Shown piece by piece: positions 1 to 9,420 of a stretch of 64,000 nucleotides of DNA; within the stretch, counting starts at the first letter, position 1, and every line of letters begins with the position of its first letter. The notes beneath the pieces are model-generated. The model was not told the origin of the DNA. It did no database searches and worked only from the letters and a program-made list of their open reading frames with translations. The position numbers and the translations under genes were made by a program. The stretch is from Anarhynchus alexandrinus (Eukaryota; Chordata; Aves; Charadriiformes; Charadriidae): assembly GCA_008711295.1 (NCBI GenBank), contig VUYV01000063.1:895880-959879 (forward strand), read 5' to 3'.

Positions 1-62
1 ATCTCTGTCTTGTTAAGTCTGTATTTTCAATTTCATCTTTTTGTTTTCATTCTCTAAAAAAG

Positions 63-154
63 TCTGGAAATCTCATGCTAAGATTATGGAAATTGAGAGG
101 CTTAAAGAAAAGTTAAGTGCTGGAGGCCGATCTAATGATGCCATAACTGCTTGA
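63..154 (+). CDS. candidate terminal coding exon (C-terminal ~30 residues, unidentified protein)
   Basis: What is seen: a pyrimidine-rich stretch ending in AG at 61-62 is followed by an open frame (first full codon TGG at 65) that stops at TGA 152-154. The predicted tail is lysine/glutamate-rich and helix-like (MEIERLKEKLSAGG inside it) and ends in NDAITA. The exon would enter with two bases of a split codon. The same frame is closed upstream by TAA at 14-16, so the coding part cannot extend far left without splicing. The upstream gene body lies outside the window. Thirty codons is too short to exclude chance, and I do not recognise the protein. If real, this is the last exon of a plus-strand gene and the sequence after 154 is its 3' untranslated region. 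Confidence 0.35.
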
Positions 155-1376
155 CCCCAGTATTGCTGTACCTTAGACATAATCATGTACAACATCTGTC
201 CTCTTTAAAGTCACCTAGCAAATCATTACTGGAGTAGTTACTTCCCTAAATGTGCCTGCTATGATAGACGCAGCATTGGATACCCAAATTTTACTACAGA
301 GAATACCTGGAATAATGCCGTGGGAAGTAATAACTGAACAGTTTAGGTGGGTATAACGAAATGCTGAAGTAACTACCTATCGAAGGCAAAATTAAGTTGT
401 TACGGATGATTACCACCACCACTTTGTTTGTCCTACAGTTGTTCTCTTCAGCAACAATCTCTGATCCAGAGCCAACACATAAGCCATTAAATAATTTAGC
501 TGCACTCTTCAGCCAGCACAGCTTCCCCAGCCAAATTCTGACCCCTCTCAATTTTGGTCTTTCCACTGTGTGCTCTGGGATGAGAATTGATCCCAAAGGT
601 CTCTTCAGGTCCACCAGTTACAGGAGACAGACTGCTGAATGCGCTTTCAAAAACCTCTTCGGTCATTATCGATATTCTCTCTAACATTAACTGCCATTAA
701 ATCCTCCAGCTAGAAGCTGCAGAATGACCTATAGGACATTACCAAGCATTTTCAGGCTTAACAAGGAGTACACTAAGAGTTCACAACCCCATACTGGAGA
801 CGCTGATGCTCAGGTGGGACGTGACCAGGTGGTGATCTGTCTGAAGCCAAGAGCAATGAACTTTGCGTTGAGAGGAGGGAAGCTTCATCCTTCTGCGGAG
901 AGCCAGAGCGAGCCTGGATGCTTTGGCAAAGGAGAAGTTCAGGTGGAATTTCCTTTTATGAAAGGTTCAGCTGGAAATTTAGTTTGGACATAAAACTCTA
1001 CAGCCTACCTACATTGCTATGGTCCTCGTGCAAACCGTATTTTAGGGTCTCTGCTCTCTGTTTTGGGGTGGCTCACAGCTGAACTCTCTCACGATGGAAC
1101 ACAACTCTCCCCCGTCATGCTCTCTAACCCAAGCAAAAATGCCAAAGAAAAATCCCTTGGAAACAGAGGGCATTTTATGGAATAGGTTGCAATTATTAAC
1201 CCGACCTCCTGGCAATGGCCTTGCACATACAGTGTGCCAGTGGATTACTCACTGCCAGTTGCATCAGATGACTTAGTTAATGTGTGTATTGGCAAAACAC
1301 AGTAACTAGTTCTACCTGGCTCCTGAATCCTTGTGAAAATACAGCTCCCACATGTCTTCACCCCACGCCCATATTG
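155..1376. other. noncoding; possible 3' UTR of the exon at 63-154
   Basis: No repeat recognised. Open frames of 60-106 codons on both strands overlap one another and show no splice or family signal. On the minus strand, 647-690 (ending TGA) could be a short last exon in phase with the candidate at 2604-2675, but 14 codons carry little weight. Confidence 0.4.
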
Positions 1377-1836
1377 ATAGAATCATAGAATGGTTTGAGT
1401 TGGAAGGGACCTTAAAGTTCATCTAGTTCCAACCCCCCTGCCATGGGCAGGGACACCTCCCACCAGCCCAGGTTGCTCCAAGCCCCGTCCAACCTGGCCT
1501 TGAACACCTCCAGGGATGGGGCAGCCACAGCTTCTCTGGGCAACCTGCGCCAGGGGCTCACCGCCCTCACAGGAGAGAATTTCTTCCTCATATCTCATCT
1601 AAATCTGCCCTCTTCCAGTTTAAAACCGTTCCCCCTCATCCTATCACTCCCCTCCCTGATCAGGAGTCCCTCCCCAGCTCTCCTGAAGCCCCTTTAGGGA
1701 CTGGAAGGGGCTCTAAGGTCTCCTCGGAGCCTTCTCTTCTCCAGGCTGGACAACCTCAACTCTCTCAGCCTGTCCTCCCAGCAGAGGTGCTCCAGCCCTC
1801 GCAGCATCTCCATGGCCTCCTCTGTACTCCTGGGGT
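1377..1836 (-). mobile_element. CR1 LINE fragment, 5'-truncated, 3' end present
   Basis: Read on the minus strand, this is the end of a CR1 element: the conserved block encoding the C-terminal part of ORF2, the run CTGGAGGTGTTCAAGGCC, the 3' block with GGCAGGGGGGTTGGAACTAG, and a single degraded tail unit at 1377-1390. It aligns by eye over most of its length to the copies at 32516-33010 and 58465-59093. The frame is interrupted and many positions differ from those copies, so this is an older insertion. The 5' side fades out near 1836. Confidence 0.93.
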
Positions 1837-2603
1837 AATCTCAGGTAACTAATGTATTACTGTGGGTCCACTGTTGTCTGTCACTCTGCTGCTGGGCCCG
1901 CATGTTCCTGTTTTAGGATGGTGTCCTGGCTAAATTCCCAGTCACAAAACCACTGCAGGTGGCTGTGAGAGGCCAGTGAAGTACTTTGTTTCCACCAACC
2001 ATGATGTCCCTCCTTCCAGAACTAACAATTCCACTTCTCCTCCAAATAGCCTGTACTCTCCCTCCCCCTTTCTCACAACTACATCCTCTTTTTATCCTAA
2101 TTTTCTTGAAACAATAGGCTCAGGCAGATGTCTTTATTGGATTACTTGAAGTTACTTTGGTTAACTTTCAGTGCTTTTTTAGGACGGGGTGGGGTTTTGG
2201 CTGTTCTGCTGTTTGCTTTTTTGGTTTGTTACAGAGATTTTTTATGTCCATTCAGAAATGTTATCTTGGTGGCTTTTATGTCCCAAAGCAAAATGGACAA
2301 AAATTGCAAAATTGGCCTTTGCTGGGGCACATAGAATTGCGTGCTGAGAGCACTCCGACAGCTGCTCCACCATGAGGAGGCAAACAGGGTCACAGGCCAG
2401 CAACATTTCGTTTTAAACCATGGACATCGATTCTCCCATTGGAGTTGAGAGAACTTGTGTTTTGTTTCCCATGATACATGCACACAATTCGGTTAGTGAG
2501 AATGGTAAACAGATGTGTACACACAGGTATTGATTCTATAGAGTACTGCATTATTCAAGAGAGCTGAAACTAAAAGGCCAATTTTTACAACAGAAGTATT
2601 TAC
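1837..2603. other. unique noncoding sequence
   Basis: T-rich in 2150-2260. Short overlapping open frames on both strands at 2128-2483 have no splice sites or family resemblance. Confidence 0.5.
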
Positions 2604-2675
2604 CGTAAGCTAAAATCCCGCCAACTGGAGCCAACTTTAGAGCATTAGCACAAAATTCATGTGTTGCTTTAACCA
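2604..2675 (-). CDS. candidate internal exon (unidentified protein)
   Basis: On the minus strand an acceptor (pyrimidine-rich, ending TTTTGAG at 2676-2682) is followed by 72 nt open in one frame, then a donor GTAAATAC (2596-2603). The peptide contains ATHEFCANALKLAPVGGILA. It starts with two bases and ends with one base of split codons. The start phase matches the end phase of the candidate at 5219-5321, so the two could splice together in frame. That match has a one-in-three chance of being random, and 23 codons is short. No family recognised. Confidence 0.27.
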
Positions 2676-5218
2676 CTCAAAAGACTAAGCTCATATAAGG
2701 GTAAGAAAGAAAAAGCAAATTCAGGGCTACTCTTTTGCACGTTGCTCAATGCACGCTGGTAATCGCAATCCTGTAGCACATACCGGTGTTACCCCCAGAC
2801 ACACGCTGCAGGGATACCTGCAACGGCAGGCACAACAGCATGCTTAATCTTACATTCATTTGGGTTAAAGGTTTTGGCCCCCTTAAACACACCAAAACAC
2901 AACCTTTCAGAATATTGCCTTTTTAAGAAGGAAAAAAAGTCAATACACTCATAAGTAAGTATACTATTTGAATGCTTAGTGGGTTAAAATTCATCTATCA
3001 TGTAAACAAAGAAACAAAAATTTCAGCAAGTCATTCACGGTGTTTTAAATAAAAGGGCAAAAATGCTTCTCATAGCCTAGACTGAAAACATTGTTTGGGA
3101 AGATCAATCTAGTCTATGTCATATTGATTTGGGATCGTCTTATTACTCTAAATGTATTATTGCATTAGTTAGAGTAATATTGGGATTAACACCTTGGCCA
3201 GAATGTTAATGCTGGTAGGTATATAAATGCAGATTTATATACTTCATTCAACATTTAAGGAAAGTTTTTTAATCCACAATTAGGCGGTGGGTTGTTGCTT
3301 TTATTTATTTATTTACTTAATGTAAATAAAGCACTGAAACTGAGCACAAAAAGTTTGTGTACCTCGGGTGTAAGTTAGTGTTTCTGGCTGTGGCAGCCAT
3401 AGTGACAGCACCAGGATTTTCCCAGGATTTTCAAAATTTGGGGGTTGGAGGCTTTTTTGGGGGGTGGGGGCTGTTTTTTGTTTTATTTCCCCCACCTCCC
3501 CCCGACAGCATTGCCAATTTAGTTCCCTGTTGCTTCTAAAAAAGTAGCAGCTAATTCAATAAGGCGCTGTTGACTTCCCTGAAACTAGCCATGTGAAATT
3601 TCCATCATCTCCAAAATTTATTCTTCCAAAACCCCTGCTTTTCTACCAAAGCTTCCAGTTAGCGGTTACCTATTGGCAGAGCTGGATTAAGATCTGGAAT
3701 ATACTAAACCTAAAATATTATAACTTCACATTTGGATTCCTGGCATAAACTCCTCCTTTGGGGAACCAACCCCAAGGTTAGCTCCATCAGACCGGGTCAA
3801 AACTAATAGAGAAAGGAGCGGGGAAGAGAGCCTGTATAGTATGAAGTAACGCTGTAATAAAATACGGTATTTCCTTGAACGAGGAGTTTCCAATACCTTC
3901 ACCTACAGCAAGTTATGATAACAGCCGCTGCTTTGTATGAAGAAATAAACAGCTTTATGTTACTGACCTCTATCACATATAGCCATGAAATCAGAGCGCA
4001 ATGGGGGTTATTTGCTGCTTTTTAGATATTCATTTCTCTTCCCCGGTGCCTAAGAGGGCTAACTGAAGGCAGCTTATACTAGATTAGGCTTCCAACACCT
4101 TCATGCGTTATAGACTTCCAAATACAATTTTTCCCCTCTCGGAAGGGGAAAGCGTTGAGTCATTTCTTTTAAAGATCTGACGGAGGTTATTGCTCATAAA
4201 AAGGAAAAGGCAGGTTCAAGGCAGGGCTAAGCGAAACAGAGCCAGGCGGCTGCAGCCCCACAGAGCAGCGCCCGAGTCTCCCCGGGACCGGGGCTCCCGG
4301 CTCCCCCTGCTTTGCTCTGCTCGCCCTTTCCTGGCTTCAGTCAGCCAGGCACTCGCAGCTTATCCGAGATCATAACGTGGATTAACAAGGGCTCATCGGA
4401 TGGAACCGTGTGCCAGAAATAATTATGGCTTAAAATGCAAGAGCCTGGCAGGAAGGGATTGTCATTTGTGAAGCCAGTCCGTTTAATGGAGAAATAACCC
4501 GCATATTACAGTAGAGGATAATTTGGCAGTTGCAGTTTCGGTGGCTCAGAGACATAAAATACAGTCTCATCAATGTGTAAGATTAGAAGTAATTAGCCCC
4601 TATATGGTAAAGTCATCAGTTAGAAACTAGACTCCATCTGGGGACTTTTTGTAACGATGCCTCAGGGACAAGTAAGATGGGACCTTTGACTTACACGATT
4701 TGGAAGGGACTGAGACCTAATTAAATCCTCAAAGATGCAGTAACTGCAGTAAAAGGGATTTTTAAATATGAAACATATTCCCTTTCTCTAAACAAACTAG
4801 GTATATTACACTCTGGAACAGTAAGAGAATTAATCAAAAGACACTGAGCAAACAGCTGCTGTGCGGCTGCCAAATAGAAGATGATACAGGATTATACAGA
4901 ATTGAAGAACATTTAATAAGAATTGAAGAATATTAATAGTTCTTTTTTTAAGGATAAGGTTTTATTTAATTGTGGTGAAAACCAAACACACAACTCCCAT
5001 TGTAAATCCAAGAGAGTATGGTTTCTCTAAAATCTGTTTCTCCAGATGCATGTTATAATAACCACTGATTGCCTTAAATAAATAAAAGCTAATTCTCTAG
5101 CAGAAATAATATACAATTTACTTTTTCACTCATTACAAAAAAAACAAACTTGTAGCTTTTCAAAGAGGGATACACAGAGCTATTATATTTTTGCTACTGA
5201 GTTCCATAAAGCACTTAC
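2676..5218. other. noncoding, intron-like or intergenic
   Basis: Contains a G-rich/C-rich inverted tract at 3459-3503 (separate entry). 4380-4790 has the texture of a conserved noncoding block (TGGATTAACA at 4378, AGTAATTAGCCC near 4589, CCTAATTAAATCC near 4716), which cannot be confirmed without alignment. Confidence 0.4.
3459..3503 (+). repeat. G-run / C-run inverted low-complexity tract
   Basis: GGGGGGTGGGGG at 3459-3470 is followed 18 bases later by CCCCCACCTCCCCCC at 3489-3503. The arms can pair into a GC hairpin, and each strand could alternatively contribute G-runs to a quadruplex. Confidence 0.7.
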
Positions 5219-5321
5219 CATCTTCCATTTTCTTAAAAAGGTTTGGCACTTTGTACTGGAGAAACGAAAAATTTTGAGTTAGCTTCTCAGCAATGATTGC
5301 CTCATTTACATGATCTATCTT
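5219..5321 (-). CDS. candidate internal exon (unidentified protein)
   Basis: On the minus strand a T-rich tract (about twelve T, then CTTCTTGGGAG) forms a plausible acceptor. It is followed by 103 nt open in one frame and a near-consensus donor GTAAGTG at 5212-5218. The 34-codon peptide includes KIDHVNEAIIAEKL and YKVPNLFKKMED, a charged amphipathic composition more like protein than noise. It enters at phase 0 and ends one base into a codon, which fits the candidate at 2604-2675. No family recognised. An open stretch of this length alone is not significant; the case rests on the two splice sites and the phase fit. Confidence 0.38.
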
Positions 5322-5541
5322 CTCCCAAGAAGAAAAAAAAAAAAATCACTGTATGATATTAACATTTTTCTACCATAACTCAATCTTCTGCATTTTGTCA
5401 ATGCAGAGCTGGATCATTAAAGCCTGGAAGCTAAATGGAAATGTATTTTAAGGACATGAACTAAGAGCAGAGCAACAGAAATGTACTGATCTCAAAGAGA
5501 AGAGAGTACTGAAATGATGCATCTAAGTTTATACAATTCAC
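5322..5541. other. noncoding or intron-like
   Basis: Minus-strand segment 5371-5430 is open in one frame with an acceptor-like CCATTTAG, but it would leave an intron of only about 50 bp before 5321 and the phases do not fit. I do not call it. Confidence 0.4.
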
Positions 5542-5600
5542 CATGCTGCTTAAAAAGACTAATTAAAACAGCATCAAACTCATATGTAGGCAGGTCAATG
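5542..5600 (-). CDS. weak candidate exon (unidentified protein)
   Basis: Minus-strand acceptor TAACTTATTTTAG, then 59 nt open in one frame (peptide IDLPTYEFDAVLISLFKQH), then GTGAATTG as a modest donor. It needs one base to complete its first codon, which fits the two bases left by the candidate at 8484-8648. Nineteen codons is weak evidence. It sits right next to a CR1 fragment, and an alternative reading is simply intron. Confidence 0.22.
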
Positions 5601-5668
5601 CTAAAATAAGTTACCATATAGCCATAAATTTCAGTATTTTTTTTTCTACATTTATAGAAAAAACACTG

Positions 5669-5926
5669 CCCTGGGCAGCCTGTTCCAGTGCTTGACAACC
5701 CTTTTGGGGAAGAAATTTTTCCTAATATCCATCCTAAACCTCCCCTGGCGCAACTTGAGGCCATTTCCTCTTGTCCTACTGCCTGTTCCTTGGGAGAAGA
5801 GCCTGACCCGCCCCTCGCTACATCCTCCTTTCAGGGAGCTGTAGAGAGCGATAAGGTCTCCCCTCAGCCTCCTCTTCTCCAGGCTGAACACCCCCAGTTC
5901 CCTCAGCCTCTCCCCATAAGACTTGT
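5669..5926 (-). mobile_element. CR1 LINE internal fragment lacking the 3' end
   Basis: Minus-strand homology to CR1 runs from the block ACAAGTCTTATGGGGAGAGG through AGAAGAGGAGGCTGAGGGGA and the region coding [19 protein letters not shown], then stops at 5669, well before the CR1 3' block and tail. It belongs to a different subfamily from the copies at 50195 and 58465. Loss of the 3' end is unusual for a LINE insertion and implies later deletion or rearrangement. Confidence 0.9.
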
Positions 5927-8027
5927 CAATTCACTGTTTTAATCCACCATAAAATGTCTGTGAAACTATACGCTATTTGGGATTGCCTGTAGAACTGTGA
6001 ACTCGATAATCCTTATTTCAGCCAGACTTGGTGAAAGGATATCAAACCAACCCTCCAGCTATAAATACATTATCCCATACAACACATCCACAGTCAACTG
6101 TACAACTAAAAACACATTATTAACATGATGCCCGAGACCATTCACTTATCAATAAAGCCCCATACAAACCAGCTACTGACAATAAAGAAGTCACCACGGC
6201 ATCTCACTGGAGATGTATAGAACCATCTCAACTCAAATGCTGCCATGCTGAGCTGTGAAAATAACCCAGCCTTCATAAGCACTTCGAAATGGATTAGTGT
6301 TTTCCTTTAACTAAGTGCACACATATGAAATGGTTTCTCCTCTGCACAATAGGGTCGACACTATTTGGTCTGACCCATGCGTCATTTCTCTGGATATCCA
6401 TCTGTGCATAATGTAGTTCCAGCAGCAGCTAGATCGAAGAAGTTCAGTGGGCTCTTTTTTTACAAGAAAAGAAAACATAACCACTTAGTTTTTAGTAGAG
6501 GAGAGTGATGAGCTTGATGGCTAGTCCATCACCATGAGAAAAATCAACAACAACCTAAATTCTCAAGTATTTCAAGCGTTCAGGTGACCTTTCAAGAGGA
6601 TTTCAGTTCAAAAACACAATATGAGGAAAAGGTATGGATTTTGGAATTCATCTTGTATCCAAAGCCTTTGCTAAATGTCTCTTAGAGATTGCTAGAAATG
6701 TAAAATAAACAGCGGTGGGGATCAAAGCTAGAAAAAAATGAATTAAGGAAAAGGTGAGCTGGTGTCCAGCCCGTGATCTGGGTCAAACAACATATATAAC
6801 TATTTGTCTTTAATTACGTGTGTTGGAAATACCACTCAGCTTTCAGGAGGAGAGTGATCTCTCCTCAGATAGTCGGTGAGACAAACTGGGAAAGATGGAC
6901 GTGGGCACAAAAAAAAAAAAAAATTAAAAACCCTCAGAGAATAAATAGTCCCACCCTAATAGAGCAGTCCCTGTGCAGGAAAATACAACGGAGAGAAGGA
7001 AAGAGGAGAGCTTTACTGGGAAAACTCTGGGGACTAAGAAGGAGGGCTGCAAAGAAAGCCTGGCTCCATCTACACCAGAATAGAGCAGCACAGTTAATGC
7101 TTTTAAAGCTGAGAGGTTTTTTTTTTCTTGTTTTTTTTTCCTTTTTCCAACTAAAAGCTAAAGAAAAGTTGGTTATAAAAGCCGCTGTATATTTGGACAG
7201 AGTGGAGAGGGAGAGCTAAAAAAAAAAATAATTGCAAAGAACAGTCGAGGCAAGTAAGACTGCGTTTATACACGGAGCATAAAAATAGCAACCGAAGCAA
7301 TGCTAACTGTGCGAGTTCGAAGAAGCAGACATAGTGGAGAAGCGCTGAGTAATCCAGAATGCCTGTTTATTTTTGAAAAAAGGGATATTGATATCACAGG
7401 CATCTCAGAAATATGATGGAACTAAGATAAATCAGTGAACGCCACGAAAAAAAGCCCACCAGTATAAATTACATAAAAATGACAGAAGAACAGGCTGACA
7501 AAGGAGCAGAGCCAAGAACCAAGGAAAATATGCAATAAACTAGGTAAATAAAAAAAATACACACAGCACTACCTCAAAATCTCCTTAAATTCAATTTCCA
7601 TCCTAAGACAGCAGAAGTATACTAAGAACCGATATTTTCCCAGAATGGCCCAGAAAGGGGCCCATTACTGCAAAACCATTACTACACCATTACTACAGTA
7701 AATAAGTTGGGACTTGTCAGAAAAAGTCAAAAAAGAAGCAATATGGTAGAGATCTACAAAAGTCACAAACAGCTTTCATAAGATGCATTGGGAGAGGTAT
7801 GGGGAGAGGTGAAACTACTGGGTAGATACATGCATGTTCGAAGGTATTTTTTCAGCACAACACGTAATTAAATTGTGAACCTTAATGACCAGAATCCGGA
7901 TAACGATATAACTTGCTCTGACCCAGTGTTGCCGTTATGTTCCCATCACAGGGCCTCTATAAAAGATACCATGAGCATCCTGTAGAAATATTTTGGAAAA
8001 AAAGACCTTGAGAAATAATGTAACAGT
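5927..8027. other. unique noncoding sequence with A-rich runs
   Basis: A-runs at 6910-6924 and near 7219. No repeat family or RNA gene recognised. The 133-codon open frame at 6818-7219 is low-complexity (K/R-rich, poly-F from T-runs) and not gene-like. Confidence 0.5.
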
Positions 8028-8112
8028 GGGTTTGGGGAGGGGTTTTTGGTTGTTGTTTTGGGGGGTTGGTGGGATTTTGTTTGTTAGGGTTTGGTTGGTT
8101 GGTTGGTTTTTT
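8028..8112 (+). repeat. G/T-rich low-complexity tract with quadruplex potential
   Basis: G-runs at 8028-8030, 8034-8037, 8039-8042, 8060-8065, 8071-8073 and 8087-8089 are followed by four GGTT units (8092-8107). The plus strand is nearly devoid of C here. It could form an intramolecular G-quadruplex. Confidence 0.75.
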
Positions 8113-8483
8113 ACAGACCAGATTTTTTTTACTGATATTGAAAGCCATAATGACAGTAAACTCCTATACACAGCTAAATGGTATAGGGCGAGCGTTCATG
8201 AACGTGAGCGACTGCAATATTTTATTGTCAGAGGTTGCATCTAGGAGATTAACCCACCTTTCACATAAAGACAATCTGCAAGAAAACTCTACCCTTTCCA
8301 AGGAATAAATTGTTCAAATAACCCCATTATGCAATTATTTTAGTATGTATGAATTGCAAAAAAAAACCCAAACCCCACAACAAAAGGAGTTCATAGCTGC
8401 TGTTCTCTTTGATGTATATTTACAGAGGAATTCAATAAATTAATGAAACAGAAACAAGTTTAGAAGTTCCACGTTGAACTTAC

Positions 8484-8648
8484 TTGTGCCAAACCAACCT
8501 GCACTGGGCTGAAGAAGAAATCTCTGCTCTAAAATAAAAGCTAAGCTGTTTATTGAAAAACAAAACAGCACATTCAAGGCTTTTGCCCATCCCGTATTTC
8601 GGGAGGATACTCTGGAGAACAAGGTCATAAGTTTCATAGTCTGTATTG
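8484..8648 (-). CDS. candidate internal exon (unidentified protein)
   Basis: On the minus strand a good acceptor (TGTCATTGCTTCCCAACAG) is followed by 165 nt open in one frame and a near-consensus donor GTAAGTTC (8476-8483). A second, weaker donor GTTGGT lies at 8493-8498. The first part reads TDYETYDLVLQSILPKYGMG then KSLECAVLFFNKQLSF, with sensible codon choice. The exon needs one base at its start, which fits the two bases left by the candidate at 9366-9420. It is the longest of the minus-strand candidates. I do not recognise a domain. A 55-codon open stretch is common by chance; the splice sites and the phase fit are the real support. Confidence 0.4.
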
Positions 8649-9365
8649 CTGTTGGGAAGCAATGACAGATTTATTGTAAAGATTTGTCAGCAACAGCAGT
8701 GAGGTCACGGCGCCCCAATACACAGAAAATGCTCATCTACCTGTAACCCTATTACAGTTGCAGGCTAAACATTTCCTTCCCCAACCCTTTGGCTTGAGAA
8801 AACATGTATTTACCTTATAAAGCTGCAATTCTGCATCAACATTCAGCTAATTGGAGGTTTACTGTCATTAATTTAGATAATATACATTCATCTTACCAAA
8901 ATAGCTTCTAGCAGCTTCTTTAATTTAACCTTTCTTTTAGCCTTCTTTTTTTTTACTGTCACACAACTAGCAATTCAGTGCTCACAAATGACCTCCCGGG
9001 CCCCAGTCGTGCCAGAACAATCAATGGGAGAAAATTCATAAAACGGATTAAATTCTACAGCGTTCGCTTTGATGAATTAGTGGAATTTGTTCCCTCTAGC
9101 TTCTCAGAGTTAATCTTTGATTTTTAGCCGAGTGCACTGCGTTGGAAAGAGTAAACTAGGAACACGTATTTTTGTTACTCATAGCTTTAGTTGAAATAGA
9201 GCCCCAGTGTCCATGTCAGGAAAGCCGACTTTTAAAGATTTTTGCTGTTCATCTCTGTTATCTCCCTACTTAAAGCAATATATGAGGAGGAACTGCCCGT
9301 GACAAAGTGTTTCTGTACAAAATTTGAGATTATTGCATTATACTATAATGATTACACTTTCCTAC
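8649..9365. other. noncoding; conserved-element texture
   Basis: 8840-8900 carries closely spaced homeodomain-type cores (GCTAATTGG near 8849, TCATTAATTTAG near 8867). There are no repeats or genes I can support. A regulatory role is an inference only. Confidence 0.3.
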
Positions 9366-9420
9366 CTGGTGTCACACCATGACAGAATGAGGCGCAGCTG
9401 AGGATCATTTTCCCACAAAG
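9366..9420 (-). CDS. candidate internal exon (unidentified protein)
   Basis: Minus-strand acceptor (TTTGCCACTCTTAAAG), 55 nt open in one frame, donor GTAGGAAAG. The peptide is LWENDPQLRLILSWCDT, with codons CAG CTG CGC CTC that look coding. It begins with two and ends with two bases of split codons; the end fits the start of 8484-8648. Short, so moderate confidence at best. Confidence 0.3.
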
